A DNA stretch of 64,000 nt from Pseudanabaena sp. FACHB-1998 (GCF_014696355.1 NZ_JACJQA010000014.1:1-64000); one strand, 5' to 3'. Counted from the first letter of the stretch, positions 1-8,190 are shown. Numbers and translations are program-made. Notes: a model not told the origin generated them from the sequence alone.

Positions 1-209
1 TGGAAGGCTTCTAGGTCATCGATTTTTGGTTTCGGTCCTCGTCGATACTCTTGGGGAGCTAGGTTTCCTTTCTCTTCTCTAAGTTGTAGCCACTGATCTA
101 ATGTATTTCTGCTGATGTTCAATGTTCGGCAGATGTGACTCTTTTTTTCTCCTCTATCGACGGCTGATACTGCTTTCTCTCGTAAATCTAGGCTGTAGGC
201 TGCTGTCAT
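1..209 (-). CDS. IS630-family transposase, N-terminal part (runs off left edge)
   Basis: Reading the minus strand from an ATG at 209 gives an open frame to the window edge, 69 residues, beginning MTAAYSLDLREKAVSAVDRG. This is the helix-turn-helix start typical of IS630/Tc1-type transposases: YSxDLRxKxV, then a second helix with SHICRTLNISRNT, then a basic stretch RRGPKPKID. The DDE catalytic domain would lie outside the window. The gene sits inside hsdM on the same strand, downstream of its truncated part. Family call is from the motif; the exact IS is unknown. Confidence 0.8.
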   Translation of the reverse strand, partial: MTAAYSLDLREKAVSAVDRGEKKSHICRTLNISRNTLDQWLQLREEKGNLAPQEYRRGPKPKIDDLEAF

Positions 210-274
210 TTTCGGTTCTTTTTTTGGCTCTCCTTCTTTAATATTATGTCCTATCTTTCCCTTCTTTTGCTATA
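1..274 (-). mobile_element. IS630-type insertion sequence, one end
   Basis: The hsdM reading frame is intact up to the codons for KTVY and then runs into unrelated sequence at a TATA step (271-274). From there the transposase leader and gene follow. IS630 elements insert at TA and duplicate it, which fits the TA/TA at the junction. The other end is outside the window, so the inverted repeats cannot be paired here. Confidence 0.65.
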
Positions 275-982
275 GACAGTTTTTAATTTTGTTTTCTCAC
301 TGGTGACTAACTTCGCCAACAAAGTCGAAACAGGTTGCGGCGTATAAAACTCTCCCGCCTTCTTACCCGCACCACTGGCAAACTCACCAATCAAATACTC
401 GTAGGCATCTCCCAAAACATCAGCGTTAGCATCATCAAGCCGAAAGTCAATTTTATGCAGATGAGCCAAAATCTTGACAACTAGCTCATTTTTATCTTGC
501 TCACTTGCCCCTAGCTTCGATGAAGTCAAGTCTAAATCTTCAAATAAGTTACTAAAATCATCAGCGCTCTCAGTCCCCAGCGTACTCTGTTCAATATTTT
601 TGAGAATCTTAGTTAGATCCGCCAAGATAAAGTTATGACTCTCACCCTCATTATTGGTGTCTAGTTGGTTATTGCCCTTGAGTGCGATCGCCTTAAAAAG
701 TTCTGAAGGCTTCAAAAAGTAACCCAAAGCCTCAACCGTTGCTTTGCGGACTTCCTCAATAATTAACGCACCTTCAGCATCCTCTTCCATCAGTGACGCA
801 AACTTAACGCCATCCCCCTCTAGCACCTCATCGGCAAAGCGTTCAATTTTTTCAGACAGATATTTATAGAAAATAAACCCCAGCATATAATCCCGAAATT
901 CATCGGCATTCATCTTGCCGCGCAAATCATCGGCTATCTTCCAAAGTTGCTGCTGTAGCTGACGACGTTGCTCTTCTGACAT
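251..982 (-). pseudogene. hsdM: Type I restriction-modification DNA methylase HsdM, truncated by an IS
   Basis: HsdM methylates adenine at the recognition site of type I restriction systems, as part of M2S or R2M2S complexes. The frame starts at ATG 982 behind a good ribosome site (AGGATC) and carries the HsdM N-terminal helical domain (LWKIADDLRGKMNADEFRDY) and the later GEFYTPQPVSTLLAKLV segment that precedes the SAM-binding motif. Family members are about 500 residues or longer. This frame stops after 243, and its last 8 or so residues are IS-derived. The SAM motif I (DPTCGSGS) and the NPPF/DPPF catalytic motif are missing, so the product cannot methylate. No hsdS or hsdR is visible. Confidence 0.88.
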
Positions 983-1179
983 AGATCCTACTAACTTTTA
1001 GCAAGCATCATGTTACCACCGTCAAGAATCCAAGTGAGATTTTTGTGCAGTCCTATAAGGCGATCGCCACTCCAAAAATAGTTTTATTTGTACCAAGAAA
1101 GCTGTTTTGACTATGAAATGACTATGATGGATTAAATAAAAATATGAGATTCATATATACAGAGATTTTCAGGGGATAA

Positions 1180-1230
1180 CGTCATAGACTCATAATCGTT
1201 GATATGTCGGTTCGATTCCGACACCTTGGA
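1180..1230 (+). other. tRNA 3'-half-like fragment (CAU anticodon loop plus T arm)
   Basis: Positions 1206-1222 form a textbook T arm: GTCGG, loop TTCGATT, CCGAC. It is followed by ACCTTGG plus A, the shape of an acceptor 3' strand and discriminator. Upstream, CTCATAA resembles an anticodon loop with CAU, as in tRNA-Ile(CAU) or tRNA-Met, but the flanking anticodon stem pairs poorly. No matching 5' acceptor strand (CCAAGGT) occurs within tRNA length. It is therefore not a working tRNA. It may be an attachment-site scar or a decayed gene. Confidence 0.4.
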
Positions 1231-1260
1231 TTAATCAACATGATTAGGATTTAAACATCA

Positions 1261-1299
1261 AATGGATGTGGCGCGGGCTTCGCCCGCGCCACATCCATT
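1261..1299. repeat. GC-rich palindrome, 18-bp arms, loop TTC
   Basis: Arms AATGGATGTGGCGCGGGC pair perfectly around a 3-nt loop. It lies in a gene-free region and has no clear T-run, so it is listed as a repeat rather than a terminator. Confidence 0.8.
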
Positions 1300-1309
1300 C
1301 AAAACCCAG

Positions 1310-1414
1310 TAATACCAAATCATGAAAGTGTGCCAACACGTTTGTGATTTAAAAACCAAACTCAGTAAGATTTTTTAAAGGAAGAAATGGCGTAGCCATT
1401 TCTTCCTTTGGTAT
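1310..1414. repeat. Dispersed repeat family C, copy 1
   Basis: Bounded by ATACCAAA and its complement TTTGGTAT. Inside are an imperfect hairpin around TCATGAAAGTGTGCCAACAC and a perfect one, GAAGAAATGGC-GTA-GCCATTTCTTC. A closely similar copy lies at 12757-12859. Confidence 0.7.
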
Positions 1415-1440
1415 AAATTCGTTAGTATGGCGTAATCCTA

Positions 1441-2142
1441 ATGATATTAGATAATATTGTCCCTTTTGGACGCTCAAAAGCCGAATATGAGTTAATGTTT
1501 GCGCTTACGGAAAGCGATCGCCAAAAAACGATAATTGGCATAGGCGATGGACCAGCCAGTTTTAATGCGGAGATGACTGCCGCAGGATATCAAGTTACAT
1601 CCATCGATCCGATTTATCAATTTACGGGCGCAGAAATTAAAAGTCGCTTTGATGCTTGCGTGGATGGCATCATCGAGCAGGTGATTAAATCTCCTAGCAA
1701 CTGGATATGGAAATATCATAAATCGCCAGCAGATTTACAGGCTAATCGAGAAAAAGCGATCGCCTTATTTCTCGAAGACTATGAACAAGGCAAATCTGCT
1801 AGTCGATATCTTAAAGCTGAATTGCCAAGGCTCGATTTTGCAGATCAGCAATTTCAACTGGCTTTATGCTCTCACTTTTTATTTCTCTATTCAGCGCACC
1901 TTAGTCTTGAGTTCCATTTAGACTCAATTCGTGAGCTTTGCCGCATCGCTGAAGAAGTCAGAATTTTTCCGATATTAACTTTAGCTCAGGAGCGATCGCC
2001 CTACTTGGATACCGTCAGAGAGAGTCTCGCCAAAGACGGGATCACCTCAGAAATCATCCAAGTTGCCTATGAACTACAAAGAGGTGGCAATCAAATGATT
2101 ATCTTTAAAAATTATAGGACTTACGGAAAATCAACGAATTGA
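1441..2142 (+). CDS. Putative SAM-dependent methyltransferase-like protein
   Basis: A 233-residue soluble protein. Residues about 30-58 carry a glycine-rich turn followed by an acidic strand (IIGIGDGPASFNAEM, then VTSIDPIY), the order expected for class I methyltransferase motifs I and II. A hydrophobic stretch QLALCSHFLFLYS (about 138-150) fits the motif IV strand, though the usual D/N-PP-Y/W signature is absent. Substrate is unknown. It starts at ATG 1441 just after a family C repeat, so its promoter must lie within or before that repeat. Followed by two hairpins. The methyltransferase call is inferred from motifs only. Confidence 0.5.
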   Translation: MILDNIVPFGRSKAEYELMFALTESDRQKTIIGIGDGPASFNAEMTAAGYQVTSIDPIYQFTGAEIKSRFDACVDGIIEQVIKSPSNWIWKYHKSPADLQANREKAIALFLEDYEQGKSASRYLKAELPRLDFADQQFQLALCSHFLFLYSAHLSLEFHLDSIRELCRIAEEVRIFPILTLAQERSPYLDTVRESLAKDGITSEIIQVAYELQRGGNQMIIFKNYRTYGKSTN

Positions 2143-2152
2143 CTGAGTTTTG

Positions 2153-2191
2153 GGTAGATTGGGCGCAGGCAAAGCCCCCGCCCAATCTACC
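2153..2191 (+). terminator. Hairpin after the methyltransferase-like gene
   Basis: Arms GGTAGATTGGGCG pair with CGCCCAATCTACC around an AAAG-containing loop, 11 nt after the stop. There is no strong T-run. Confidence 0.55.
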
Positions 2192-2217
2192 TAATGCGTA
2201 TGTTCTAAATTAATCAG

Positions 2218-2254
2218 AACTAAGGGATTGCTGCAAAGTAGCAATCCCTTAGTT
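2218..2254. terminator. Hairpin containing the natH stop codon
   Basis: AACTAAGGGATTGCT pairs with its complement around GCAAAGT. The TAA of the minus-strand permease gene lies inside the right arm, so it probably ends both convergent transcripts. Confidence 0.65.
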
Positions 2255-3448
2255 TTGGAGTTTCTTTTCTAGTTTTTGGCTACCTTGAGACATGGAGAAA
2301 CAGAACATCCAATAGATAAAGGCGACAAAAAGATAAACCTCCGCATAGCGACCGATAAATTCAGGCTGTGACAAAACCGTTCGGGCTACACCCATCAGAT
2401 CGACAAGTCCCACGATCGCGACTAGAGATGTATCTTTAAATAGACCGATAAACTGTCCAACAATGGCAGGGATGGAAGCCTTGAGCGCTTGAGGTAAAAC
2501 GATTAGGATAATTGTTAAAGGAGTACTTAGTCCCAAAGCCCTTGCCGCTTCCGACTGTCCTTTCGGAATAGATTGCAAGCCTCCCCGCACATTTTCGGCA
2601 AGATAAGCTGCACTAAAAAAGACAAAGGCAGCGATCGCCCGAAGTACTCGATCAATTTCTAGCCCTGCTGGCAAAAATAAAGGCAGCATCACCTGCGCCA
2701 TAAATAAAATGCCAATCAAGGGTAATCCGCGCACAATTTCAATATAGAGAACGCAAAATATTTTGATTAAAGGTAAGGTGCTTTGTCTACCTAAAGCTAG
2801 TAATACGCCCAAAGGAAAAGATAGAGTAATGCTAGAAATCGCCACAATTAAAGTAAGAACTAATCCATTCCATACATTTACCTCAACAGCCGTTAGTCCA
2901 AAGTTGCCACCCACCAGCCAGAGAGAAATTGGAAAGGAAACCAGCCATGCGATCGCTAAAACTAAAGAGCTTTGGGTAAACCTTTTGCATTGCTGACCAA
3001 TTCCAAAGCCTAAAGCGATCGCGCCAGTAATACCTAAAATTAAAAGTTTCGAGATGCCATCCACAGGCAATAAAATCCCCAGAGCTATGGATAATGCGCC
3101 AATAGCGATCGCCACAGTACGACTAAATCTTCCCCATATCCCCCAAGAAATACCTGATAGAGAACCAGCGATCGCTAAAATACTCCACAATCGCCAAAAT
3201 TCGTTAACAGGATAAAGTCCCACTAAAAAGAGGCGCAAATTGCTGCTGACCACTGACCACTGGGCGATCGCTGTTGCCCAAGTCCAGATATTTGTCACAA
3301 GTTGGTAAATTAACCAAATACAGACAAGGGTTAATAAGCTATTAAACCAACTGCTAAATAGATTTTTCCTTGTCCATTGCCAAGGGCTAACTAATACTTG
3401 GGGGGCTTGGGGGGCTTGGGGTTGGAGGATGCTGGGATTTGGGGTCAT
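2249..3448 (-). CDS. natH: Polar amino acid ABC transporter permease (NatH/AapM type)
   Basis: An inner-membrane permease of 399 residues, close to the length of AapM and of NatH of cyanobacterial N-I neutral amino acid uptake. The N-terminal cytoplasmic segment (WTRKNLFSSWFNSLLTLV) and several membrane helices come first. The BPD permease domain follows (residues about 195-390) with an EAA loop at SEAARALGLSTPLT ending in LPQALK, where the ATPase docks. The first 20 residues are a Pro/Gln repeat (PQAPQAPQ) coded by a G-rich run. No natG, binding protein or ATPase gene is adjacent, so it would have to assemble with subunits encoded elsewhere. The natH name rests on length and N-terminus and is less sure than the permease call. 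Confidence 0.75.
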   Translation of the reverse strand: MTPNPSILQPQAPQAPQVLVSPWQWTRKNLFSSWFNSLLTLVCIWLIYQLVTNIWTWATAIAQWSVVSSNLRLFLVGLYPVNEFWRLWSILAIAGSLSGISWGIWGRFSRTVAIAIGALSIALGILLPVDGISKLLILGITGAIALGFGIGQQCKRFTQSSLVLAIAWLVSFPISLWLVGGNFGLTAVEVNVWNGLVLTLIVAISSITLSFPLGVLLALGRQSTLPLIKIFCVLYIEIVRGLPLIGILFMAQVMLPLFLPAGLEIDRVLRAIAAFVFFSAAYLAENVRGGLQSIPKGQSEAARALGLSTPLTIILIVLPQALKASIPAIVGQFIGLFKDTSLVAIVGLVDLMGVARTVLSQPEFIGRYAEVYLFVAFIYWMFCFSMSQGSQKLEKKLQN

Positions 3449-3524
3449 CGGTCACCGCTAGGTAAGGCGATTAAGTTCAGATAATGCTGCGCCAAGTATA
3501 GCAAGGGACAATAAAAAATCAGCG

Positions 3525-3566
3525 TAAAAAAAGAAGAGAGACGCTTTGCGTCCCTCTTCTTTTTTA
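3525..3566. terminator. Hairpin overlapping the end of the 46-residue gene
   Basis: A-rich arm TAAAAAAAGAAGAG and its complement enclose GACGC-TTT-GCGTC. The T-run makes a good intrinsic terminator on either strand, and the stop codon of the small gene (3564-3566) is its edge. Confidence 0.7.
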
Positions 3567-3704
3567 TTGATTATTGGCAGGATCGCCGTTGTAGGGCTGT
3601 GCGCCTGTGGCGGGGAAATCGTCTTTGCTAGGGGTGAAAATTTTGGCGATCGCATCGCTTAAATATTCCACCATATTCATGAATTTTTGTTTTAAGCCGT
3701 TCAT
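3564..3704 (-). CDS. Small protein of 46 residues, unknown function
   Basis: Starts at ATG 3704 behind AAAGGGTGA. The product begins MNGLKQKFMNMVEYLSDAI, an amphipathic helix with alternating hydrophobic and charged residues, and continues with SKDDFPATGAQPYNGDP, a polar tail. HIP1 lies within the coding sequence and the frame ends exactly at a terminator, both of which argue that it is real. Short cyanobacterial proteins with a similar helix followed by a P-x-x-G-x-Q-P-[FY] tail exist to my recollection, but I cannot name a function. It lies upstream of natH on the same strand, with a terminator between them. Confidence 0.6.
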   Translation of the reverse strand: MNGLKQKFMNMVEYLSDAIAKIFTPSKDDFPATGAQPYNGDPANNQ

Positions 3705-3850
3705 AACTATCACCCTTTAAGGAATATCTAGAGAACTTGAATTTAGGATTTTTTTCCTATCTATGTATATGGTAGTACTTAAATTGTCAGGGATCGCTGA
3801 TTTTAAGATGCCGTAACAATTGTTTGAGTTTCGATACACCCATTCGGCAC

Positions 3851-3915
3851 AATATAAGACCTTACAAGCTGTGGCACAGGCACAGCGTGCGTCACAGCTT
3901 GTAAGGTCTTATATT
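3851..3915. repeat. Long palindrome, about 23-bp arms
   Basis: AATATAAGACCTTACAAGCT is repeated as its complement at the right end, around a loop containing GCACAGGCACAGCGTGCG. It is far from either flanking stop codon, so a terminator role is not obvious. Confidence 0.8.
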
Positions 3916-3925
3916 TAACTGTTTT

Positions 3926-3970
3926 TTCCAGTGAATAACTTCGCCGCGCGCGCCTAATTATTCACTGGAA
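3926..3970. repeat. Palindrome with 13-bp arms and a GC-rich loop
   Basis: TTCCAGTGAATAA and its complement flank a CGCGCGCG-rich loop. It lies 160 bp before tkt. Confidence 0.75.
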
Positions 3971-4129
3971 GGAAAGTATGTAAAGAGCCTTCACGTTGCC
4001 TCTACCCTATGGATGTAAACCTAAATTGAGTAGGACGCTACCAAATATTAAAATTTGTTATTGTTATGGGACAGTTTTGAGGGAAAATGTACCTGATTGA
4101 GTACAAAATTTTTCTAAGCAATTGTAACT

Positions 4130-6133
4130 ATGGTCGCTGCACCCTCGAAACCTCAAACCCTTGAGACACTCTGCATTAACTCCATCCGCTTTTTATCGAT
4201 CGATGCGGTCGAAAAGGCAAAATCTGGTCACCCCGGTCTGCCGATGGGCGCAGCACCAATGGCTTTTGTGCTGTTCGATCAGTTTTTAAAGTTTAATCCC
4301 AAAAATCCTAAGTGGGTTGATCGCGATCGCTTTGTCTTGTCCGCAGGACATGGCTGTATGTTGCAATATTCTTTGCTGCACCTGACTGGCTATGACAGCG
4401 TTAGCATCGAAGACATCAAAAATTTCCGTCAATTGGGCAGCCCCACCCCCGGACACCCTGAAAACTTTGAGACCGCAGGTGTCGAAGTCACCACAGGTCC
4501 TCTTGGTCAAGGTGTCGGTAATGCCGTTGGTTTGGCGATCGCTGAAGCACATTTGGCGGCGCGTTTCAACAAACCCGGCCACAACATCGTTGATCATTAC
4601 ACCTATGTGATCCTCGGTGATGGCTGCAACATGGAAGGCATCGCTTCTGAAGCAGCTTCCTTGGGCGGACACCTCAAGCTCGGCAAGCTGATCATGATGT
4701 ATGACAGCAACAGCATCTCCATCGATGGCAGCACCGACTTAGCTTTCACCGAAGATGTGGCTATGCGTTACGAAGCTTACGGTTGGCACGTTGTTAAGGT
4801 TGCTGATGGTAACGAAGACTTAGATGCGATCGCTAAAGCACTTGCTGAAGCTAAATCTGTCACCGACAAGCCTAGCTTGCTCGTTGTCACCACCACCATT
4901 GGTTACGGCTCACCTAAGAAAGCTGGTACATCTGGCGTTCATGGTGCAGCTCTCGGTGGCGATGAAGTTGCGGCAACTCGCGCCAATCTTGGTTGGACAA
5001 ATGAACCTTTTGATATTCCTGCGGATGCCTATACTCGCTTCCATCAGGCGATCGACAAGGGCGCAACTGCTGAAGCAGAATGGAATGAGCGCTTCGCTGC
5101 TTACGAAAAAGCTTATCCTGCTGAAGCTGCGGAATTCAATCGCATCATGGCTGGCGAACTTCCTGAAGGTTGGGAAAAAGCCCTTGAGCCTGTTGCTCAA
5201 AAGGAAACTTCAACTCGTCTTCTTTCAGAAGCTTGCTTGAACGCACTTTCCCCTGTACTTCCTGAATTCTTGGGCGGTTCTGCTGACTTGGCTCACTCTA
5301 ACATGACCTATGTTAAGGGGCTAGCCGACTTTCAACATGGATCTTACGAAGGTCGTAACTTCCGCTTTGGTGTTCGCGAACACGCGATGGGCGCAATCAT
5401 GAATGGAATGTTCCTACACGGCGGCACAATTCCTTACGGTGCAACCTTCCTTGTCTTCGCTGACTACATGCGCGGCGCAATGCGTCTCTCGGCTTTGTCA
5501 GAGATTGGTGTACTGTACATCCTCACCCACGACTCCGTAATGCTCGGTGAAGATGGTCCTACCCACCAACCAGTAGAAACCATTGCCTCTTTGCGCGTTA
5601 TTCCCAACTCCTTGACCATTCGTCCTGCGGATGCCAACGAAACTGTTGCTGCTTATCAAGTAGCGATCGCCAATCGTAAGCGTCCTAGTTTCCTAGCCTT
5701 CACTCGTCAGAACGTGAAGAACCTCGCTGGTACTTCCATCGAAGGCGCGAAGAAGGGTGCTTATACTGTTGTCGAAGCTGCCAATCCTGAATTAATCATC
5801 ATTGCGACAGGTTCCGAACTTGAGTTAGCAACCAAGGCAGCGGCTATCCTCGCGGGCGAAGGTAAGGCAGTGCGCGTAGTCTCGATGCCTTGTCAAGAAC
5901 TCTTCAATGAGCAATCTGATGAGTACAAAGAATCAGTACTTCCTGCATCCGTCAAGAAGCGCGTCAGTGTTGAAGCTGGTAGCACCTTTGGCTGGCACAA
6001 GTATGTCGGTTTTGAAGGCGCAGCGATCGGTATGGATACCTTCGGTGTTTCGGCTCCTGGCCCTATCGGTTATGCCAAGTTTGGCTTCACCGTTGATAAC
6101 GTTGTAGCAACTGCTCGCAAGGTTCTAGGTTAA
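4130..6133 (+). CDS. tkt: Transketolase
   Basis: Transfers two-carbon ketol units between sugar phosphates in the Calvin-Benson cycle and the pentose phosphate pathway, using thiamine diphosphate. At 667 residues it is full length. The N-terminal TPP domain has SGHPGLPMG (32-40) and the cofactor motif GDGCNMEG (163-170). The middle domain has the conserved GVREHAMG and GEDGPTHQP stretches, and a C-terminal regulatory domain follows. Codon use is of a highly expressed kind (many GGT/GCT/CTC). It stands alone, convergent with aroC, with a double hairpin between them. Confidence 0.97.
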   Translation: MVAAPSKPQTLETLCINSIRFLSIDAVEKAKSGHPGLPMGAAPMAFVLFDQFLKFNPKNPKWVDRDRFVLSAGHGCMLQYSLLHLTGYDSVSIEDIKNFRQLGSPTPGHPENFETAGVEVTTGPLGQGVGNAVGLAIAEAHLAARFNKPGHNIVDHYTYVILGDGCNMEGIASEAASLGGHLKLGKLIMMYDSNSISIDGSTDLAFTEDVAMRYEAYGWHVVKVADGNEDLDAIAKALAEAKSVTDKPSLLVVTTTIGYGSPKKAGTSGVHGAALGGDEVAATRANLGWTNEPFDIPADAYTRFHQAIDKGATAEAEWNERFAAYEKAYPAEAAEFNRIMAGELPEGWEKALEPVAQKETSTRLLSEACLNALSPVLPEFLGGSADLAHSNMTYVKGLADFQHGSYEGRNFRFGVREHAMGAIMNGMFLHGGTIPYGATFLVFADYMRGAMRLSALSEIGVLYILTHDSVMLGEDGPTHQPVETIASLRVIPNSLTIRPADANETVAAYQVAIANRKRPSFLAFTRQNVKNLAGTSIEGAKKGAYTVVEAANPELIIIATGSELELATKAAAILAGEGKAVRVVSMPCQELFNEQSDEYKESVLPASVKKRVSVEAGSTFGWHKYVGFEGAAIGMDTFGVSAPGPIGYAKFGFTVDNVVATARKVLG

Positions 6134-6139
6134 TAGCAA

Positions 6140-6174
6140 TTTAAAAGAGATTTGCGATGCAAGTCTCTTTTAAA
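6140..6174 (+). terminator. First hairpin after tkt
   Basis: TTTAAAAGAGA pairs with TCTCTTTTAAA around a 13-nt loop, 7 nt after the tkt stop. Confidence 0.55.
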
Positions 6175-6225
6175 TCCAAAAAAAGGAAGGGAGTCGCAGA
6201 GCAACTCCCTTCCTTTTTTTGGATT
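6174..6225. terminator. Bidirectional terminator between tkt and aroC
   Basis: ATCCAAAAAAAGGAAGGGAG and its complement flank a short loop. Long A/T runs on both sides suit convergent genes, and the aroC stop lies at its right edge. Confidence 0.75.
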
Positions 6226-7306
6226 AAAAAGTAACTGTTTTTTGAGCGAGATAGCGATCGCATAATACTAAAGCCACCATCGCTTCCACCATTGGCACAG
6301 CGCGAGGTAACACACAGGGATCGTGACGACCTCTCCCTGTGAGCGTAGTTTCTTCGCCAGAGACTGATACCGTTTTCTGCTCTAGCAAAATTGTTGCCGT
6401 GGGTTTAAAAGCAACCCGCAAAACAATATTCTCTCCATTAGAAATACCGCCTTGAATGCCGCCCGAATTATTAGTGCGTGTGCGAAGGCGATCTCCTTCC
6501 ATGTAGAACTCATCGTTATGTTCACGCCCAGTTAAATGAACGCCATCAAACCCCGAACCAATCTCAAAACCCTTGCTAGCAGGCAAAGACATCACCGCTT
6601 TGGCAAGATCCGCTTCCAACTTATCAAACACAGGATCGCCCAGACCCACAGGTACATTTCGCGCTACACATTCGACAATGCCGCCAACGGAGTTACCATC
6701 GCGACGAATTTTGTCGATGAAGTCAATCATTTTCTCCGCCATCACAGGATCAGGACAACGTAAAATATTGCTTTCCACCTGTTCCATCGTGACTGTATTT
6801 GGATCGATATCGGGCGCAACTAAATCTTTGACCTGTCTTACATAGGCAATGATTTCCACACCTGCGGCTTGTTTGAGGATTTTTTTGGCGATCGCTCCTG
6901 CGGCAACTCGTCCAATCGTTTCCCTTGCCGAAGATCGACCACCCCCTTGCCAGTTACGAATACCATATTTTGCTTGATAGGTAGCATCGGCATGGGAAGG
7001 TCGAAATTTTTCCGCCATTTCCGAATAGTCTTGGCTACGGGCATCCTTATTTTGTACCAAAATCATGATCGGTGTGCCAAGGGTCTTGCCCTCAAAAACT
7101 CCCGACAAAATTTGGGCGCGATCGTCTTCGCGGCGGGGAGTTACAATTTTGCTTTGCCCCGGTTTGCGCCGATCAAGATCGACCTGAATATCAGCTTCAC
7201 TAAGCTCAAGCTGTGGTGGGCATCCATCGATGATCGCTCCCACGCCGCCGCCGTGAGATTCCCCAAAAGTCGTGACGCGAAATAAATGCCCGAATGTACT
7301 ACCCAT
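6224..7306 (-). CDS. aroC: Chorismate synthase
   Basis: Converts 5-enolpyruvylshikimate 3-phosphate to chorismate, the last common step to aromatic amino acids, folate and quinones, using reduced FMN. The 360-residue length is typical. Seen are the N-terminal signature [18 protein letters not shown] (15-32), the [16 protein letters not shown] block, the central [15 protein letters not shown] and the C-terminal [19 protein letters not shown]. The start is ATG 7306. It appears to be a single-gene unit. Confidence 0.97.
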   Translation of the reverse strand: MGSTFGHLFRVTTFGESHGGGVGAIIDGCPPQLELSEADIQVDLDRRKPGQSKIVTPRREDDRAQILSGVFEGKTLGTPIMILVQNKDARSQDYSEMAEKFRPSHADATYQAKYGIRNWQGGGRSSARETIGRVAAGAIAKKILKQAAGVEIIAYVRQVKDLVAPDIDPNTVTMEQVESNILRCPDPVMAEKMIDFIDKIRRDGNSVGGIVECVARNVPVGLGDPVFDKLEADLAKAVMSLPASKGFEIGSGFDGVHLTGREHNDEFYMEGDRLRTRTNNSGGIQGGISNGENIVLRVAFKPTATILLEQKTVSVSGEETTLTGRGRHDPCVLPRAVPMVEAMVALVLCDRYLAQKTVTF

Positions 7307-7426
7307 GTTTAAATATTAAATCCTAAAAATAAATCCTAAAGAATAGGCGATCGCCAGAATATAACTATCGCTTAGACCATCACCTATTTTATAGTAATCG
7401 TCTTGTAGCTTCAGGCATAGTCAAGA

Positions 7427-7463
7427 CAAAAGCGAGTCGGTACTGAGTACCCACTCGCTTTTG
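7427..7463 (-). terminator. Terminator of the tRNA-Arg gene
   Basis: CAAAAGCGAGT and its complement enclose a nested GGTAC/GTACC stem, 8 nt beyond the tRNA 3' end on the minus strand. The right order and a short T-run fit termination. Confidence 0.65.
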
Positions 7464-7470
7464 AAAGAAA

Positions 7471-7544
7471 CAGGCTAGGATGGACTCTAACCATCGACCG
7501 ATCGCTTAGAAGGCGATTGCTCTATACAACTGAGCTACTAGCCC
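7471..7544 (-). tRNA. tRNA-Arg (anticodon UCU)
   Basis: 74 nt with all four stems: acceptor GGGCTAG/CTAGCCT (one G-U at 1-72), D stem GCTC/GAGC, anticodon stem ATCGC/GCGAT with loop CTTCTAA, and T stem GATGG/CCATC. It reads AGA/AGG codons. Two odd bases stand out. The T loop is TTAGAGT, so position 56 is A instead of the near-invariant C. The D loop AGTTGTATA has U at position 19 where G is expected. These two positions pair in the tRNA elbow, so the change looks compensated (U19-A56). CCA is not encoded. Confidence 0.9.
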
Positions 7545-7632
7545 AAATAAATTCACGGCTTATTATCTTACACCGAAAGACAAATTTTTAGCAATTGGTT
7601 TCAAAAACTGTCTATGAAACATCCAATGTATT

Positions 7633-7917
7633 TTAGGAAGATCTGTTGATTTTTTTTGACTTGGGGATTTGCGATTGTTGTGCCGAAAGCTTTTGTAATT
7701 TTTGAATTTGCTTGAGGGTAAGCCCCGTAAATTCAGCAATCAAATCTACAGCCATGTTAGAACGCAGCATTTTGAGAGCAATTTGATTTTTTTCTTCAGC
7801 TTTACCCTTGGCTAAACCTTCAGCTTTACCCTTGGCTAAACCTTCAGCTTTACCCTTGGCTAAACCTTCAGCTTTGCCTTCTAGTAATATATCCTGATAA
7901 ATTACTGATTCTTTCAT
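7633..7917 (-). pseudogene. C-terminal piece of an Rpn/PD-(D/E)XK-type transposase-like protein
   Basis: 94 residues starting MKESVIYQDILLEGKAEG, which resembles the tail of the cyanobacterial Rpn-type (recombination-promoting nuclease) family. That tail carries charged GKAEG repeats and a final helical segment (LIAEFTGLTLKQIQKLQKL). The N-terminal nuclease domain is missing. A good ribosome site (AAGGAGTGAA) precedes the ATG at 7917, so the piece could still be expressed as a short protein. It holds three exact copies of a 24-bp repeat. Whether it is a remnant or a deliberate short gene cannot be settled here. Confidence 0.6.
7795..7878 (-). repeat. 24-bp tandem repeat coding for GLAKGKAE
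   Basis: Three exact 24-bp units (7795-7818, 7819-7842, 7843-7866) and a partial fourth, in frame, each adding 8 residues. Exact identity points to recent slippage or unequal exchange. Confidence 0.9.
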
Positions 7918-8050
7918 AATTTCACTCCTTAGTAATCTTTGGATGATTTCTCTGTTCAGAGCTATACCAGATATTATAGGGTTTTGTTAAAAATTACTTT
8001 TTAAAGCGTCTCAAGAAATTGCTAGAGTGCAATGATAGACAAAGTTTGTT

Positions 8051-8152
8051 AAGTAAGTAAGATAAATTAAATATAAAACCATAAAACCTGCGGCGCACGC
8101 GCAGCGTGCGCCGCAGGTTTTGGTTATGATTTTTAATTATTCTTACTCACTT
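8051..8152. repeat. Roughly 100-bp foldback with 49-bp near-perfect arms
   Basis: The core is AACCTGCGGCGCACGC-GCA-GCGTGCGCCGCAGGTT. Beyond it the pairing continues through AT-rich outer arms (AAGTAAGTAAGATAAATT against AATTATTCTTACTCACTT) with few mismatches. It ends 38 bp before ycf37. Confidence 0.8.
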
Positions 8153-8190
8153 AAGTCAATGAAATTTAATTTGATCTGATACATAAAATT

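Larger units (their letters stand above)
983..1440. other. Gene-free stretch with tRNA-like scrap and two repeats
   Basis: No credible coding frame is seen on either strand. The stretch holds the hsdM upstream region, a tRNA 3'-half-like sequence (1180-1230), a GC-rich palindrome (1261-1299) and a copy of the dispersed repeat family C (1310-1414), which ends just before the next gene. Confidence 0.7.
3705..4129. other. Intergenic region upstream of tkt
   Basis: Holds the promoter side of the 46-residue gene, two long palindromes (3851-3915 and 3926-3970) and an AT-rich leader to tkt. No clear -35/-10 pair and no strong ribosome site precede the tkt ATG. No other gene is seen. Confidence 0.6.

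Noticed and set aside
1091-1230. Complete tRNA with intron at 1091-1230
   Set aside because: A CCAAG word upstream could mimic an acceptor strand, but no D arm and no intron structure can be drawn.
3458-3655. Minus-strand frame of 65 residues overlapping the natH upstream hairpin
   Set aside because: It runs through the palindrome in another frame and overlaps the better-supported 46-residue gene.
7795-7878. CRISPR-like repeat array
   Set aside because: Repeats are directly adjacent with no spacers and are in frame within a protein gene. No CRISPR array was seen anywhere in the window.
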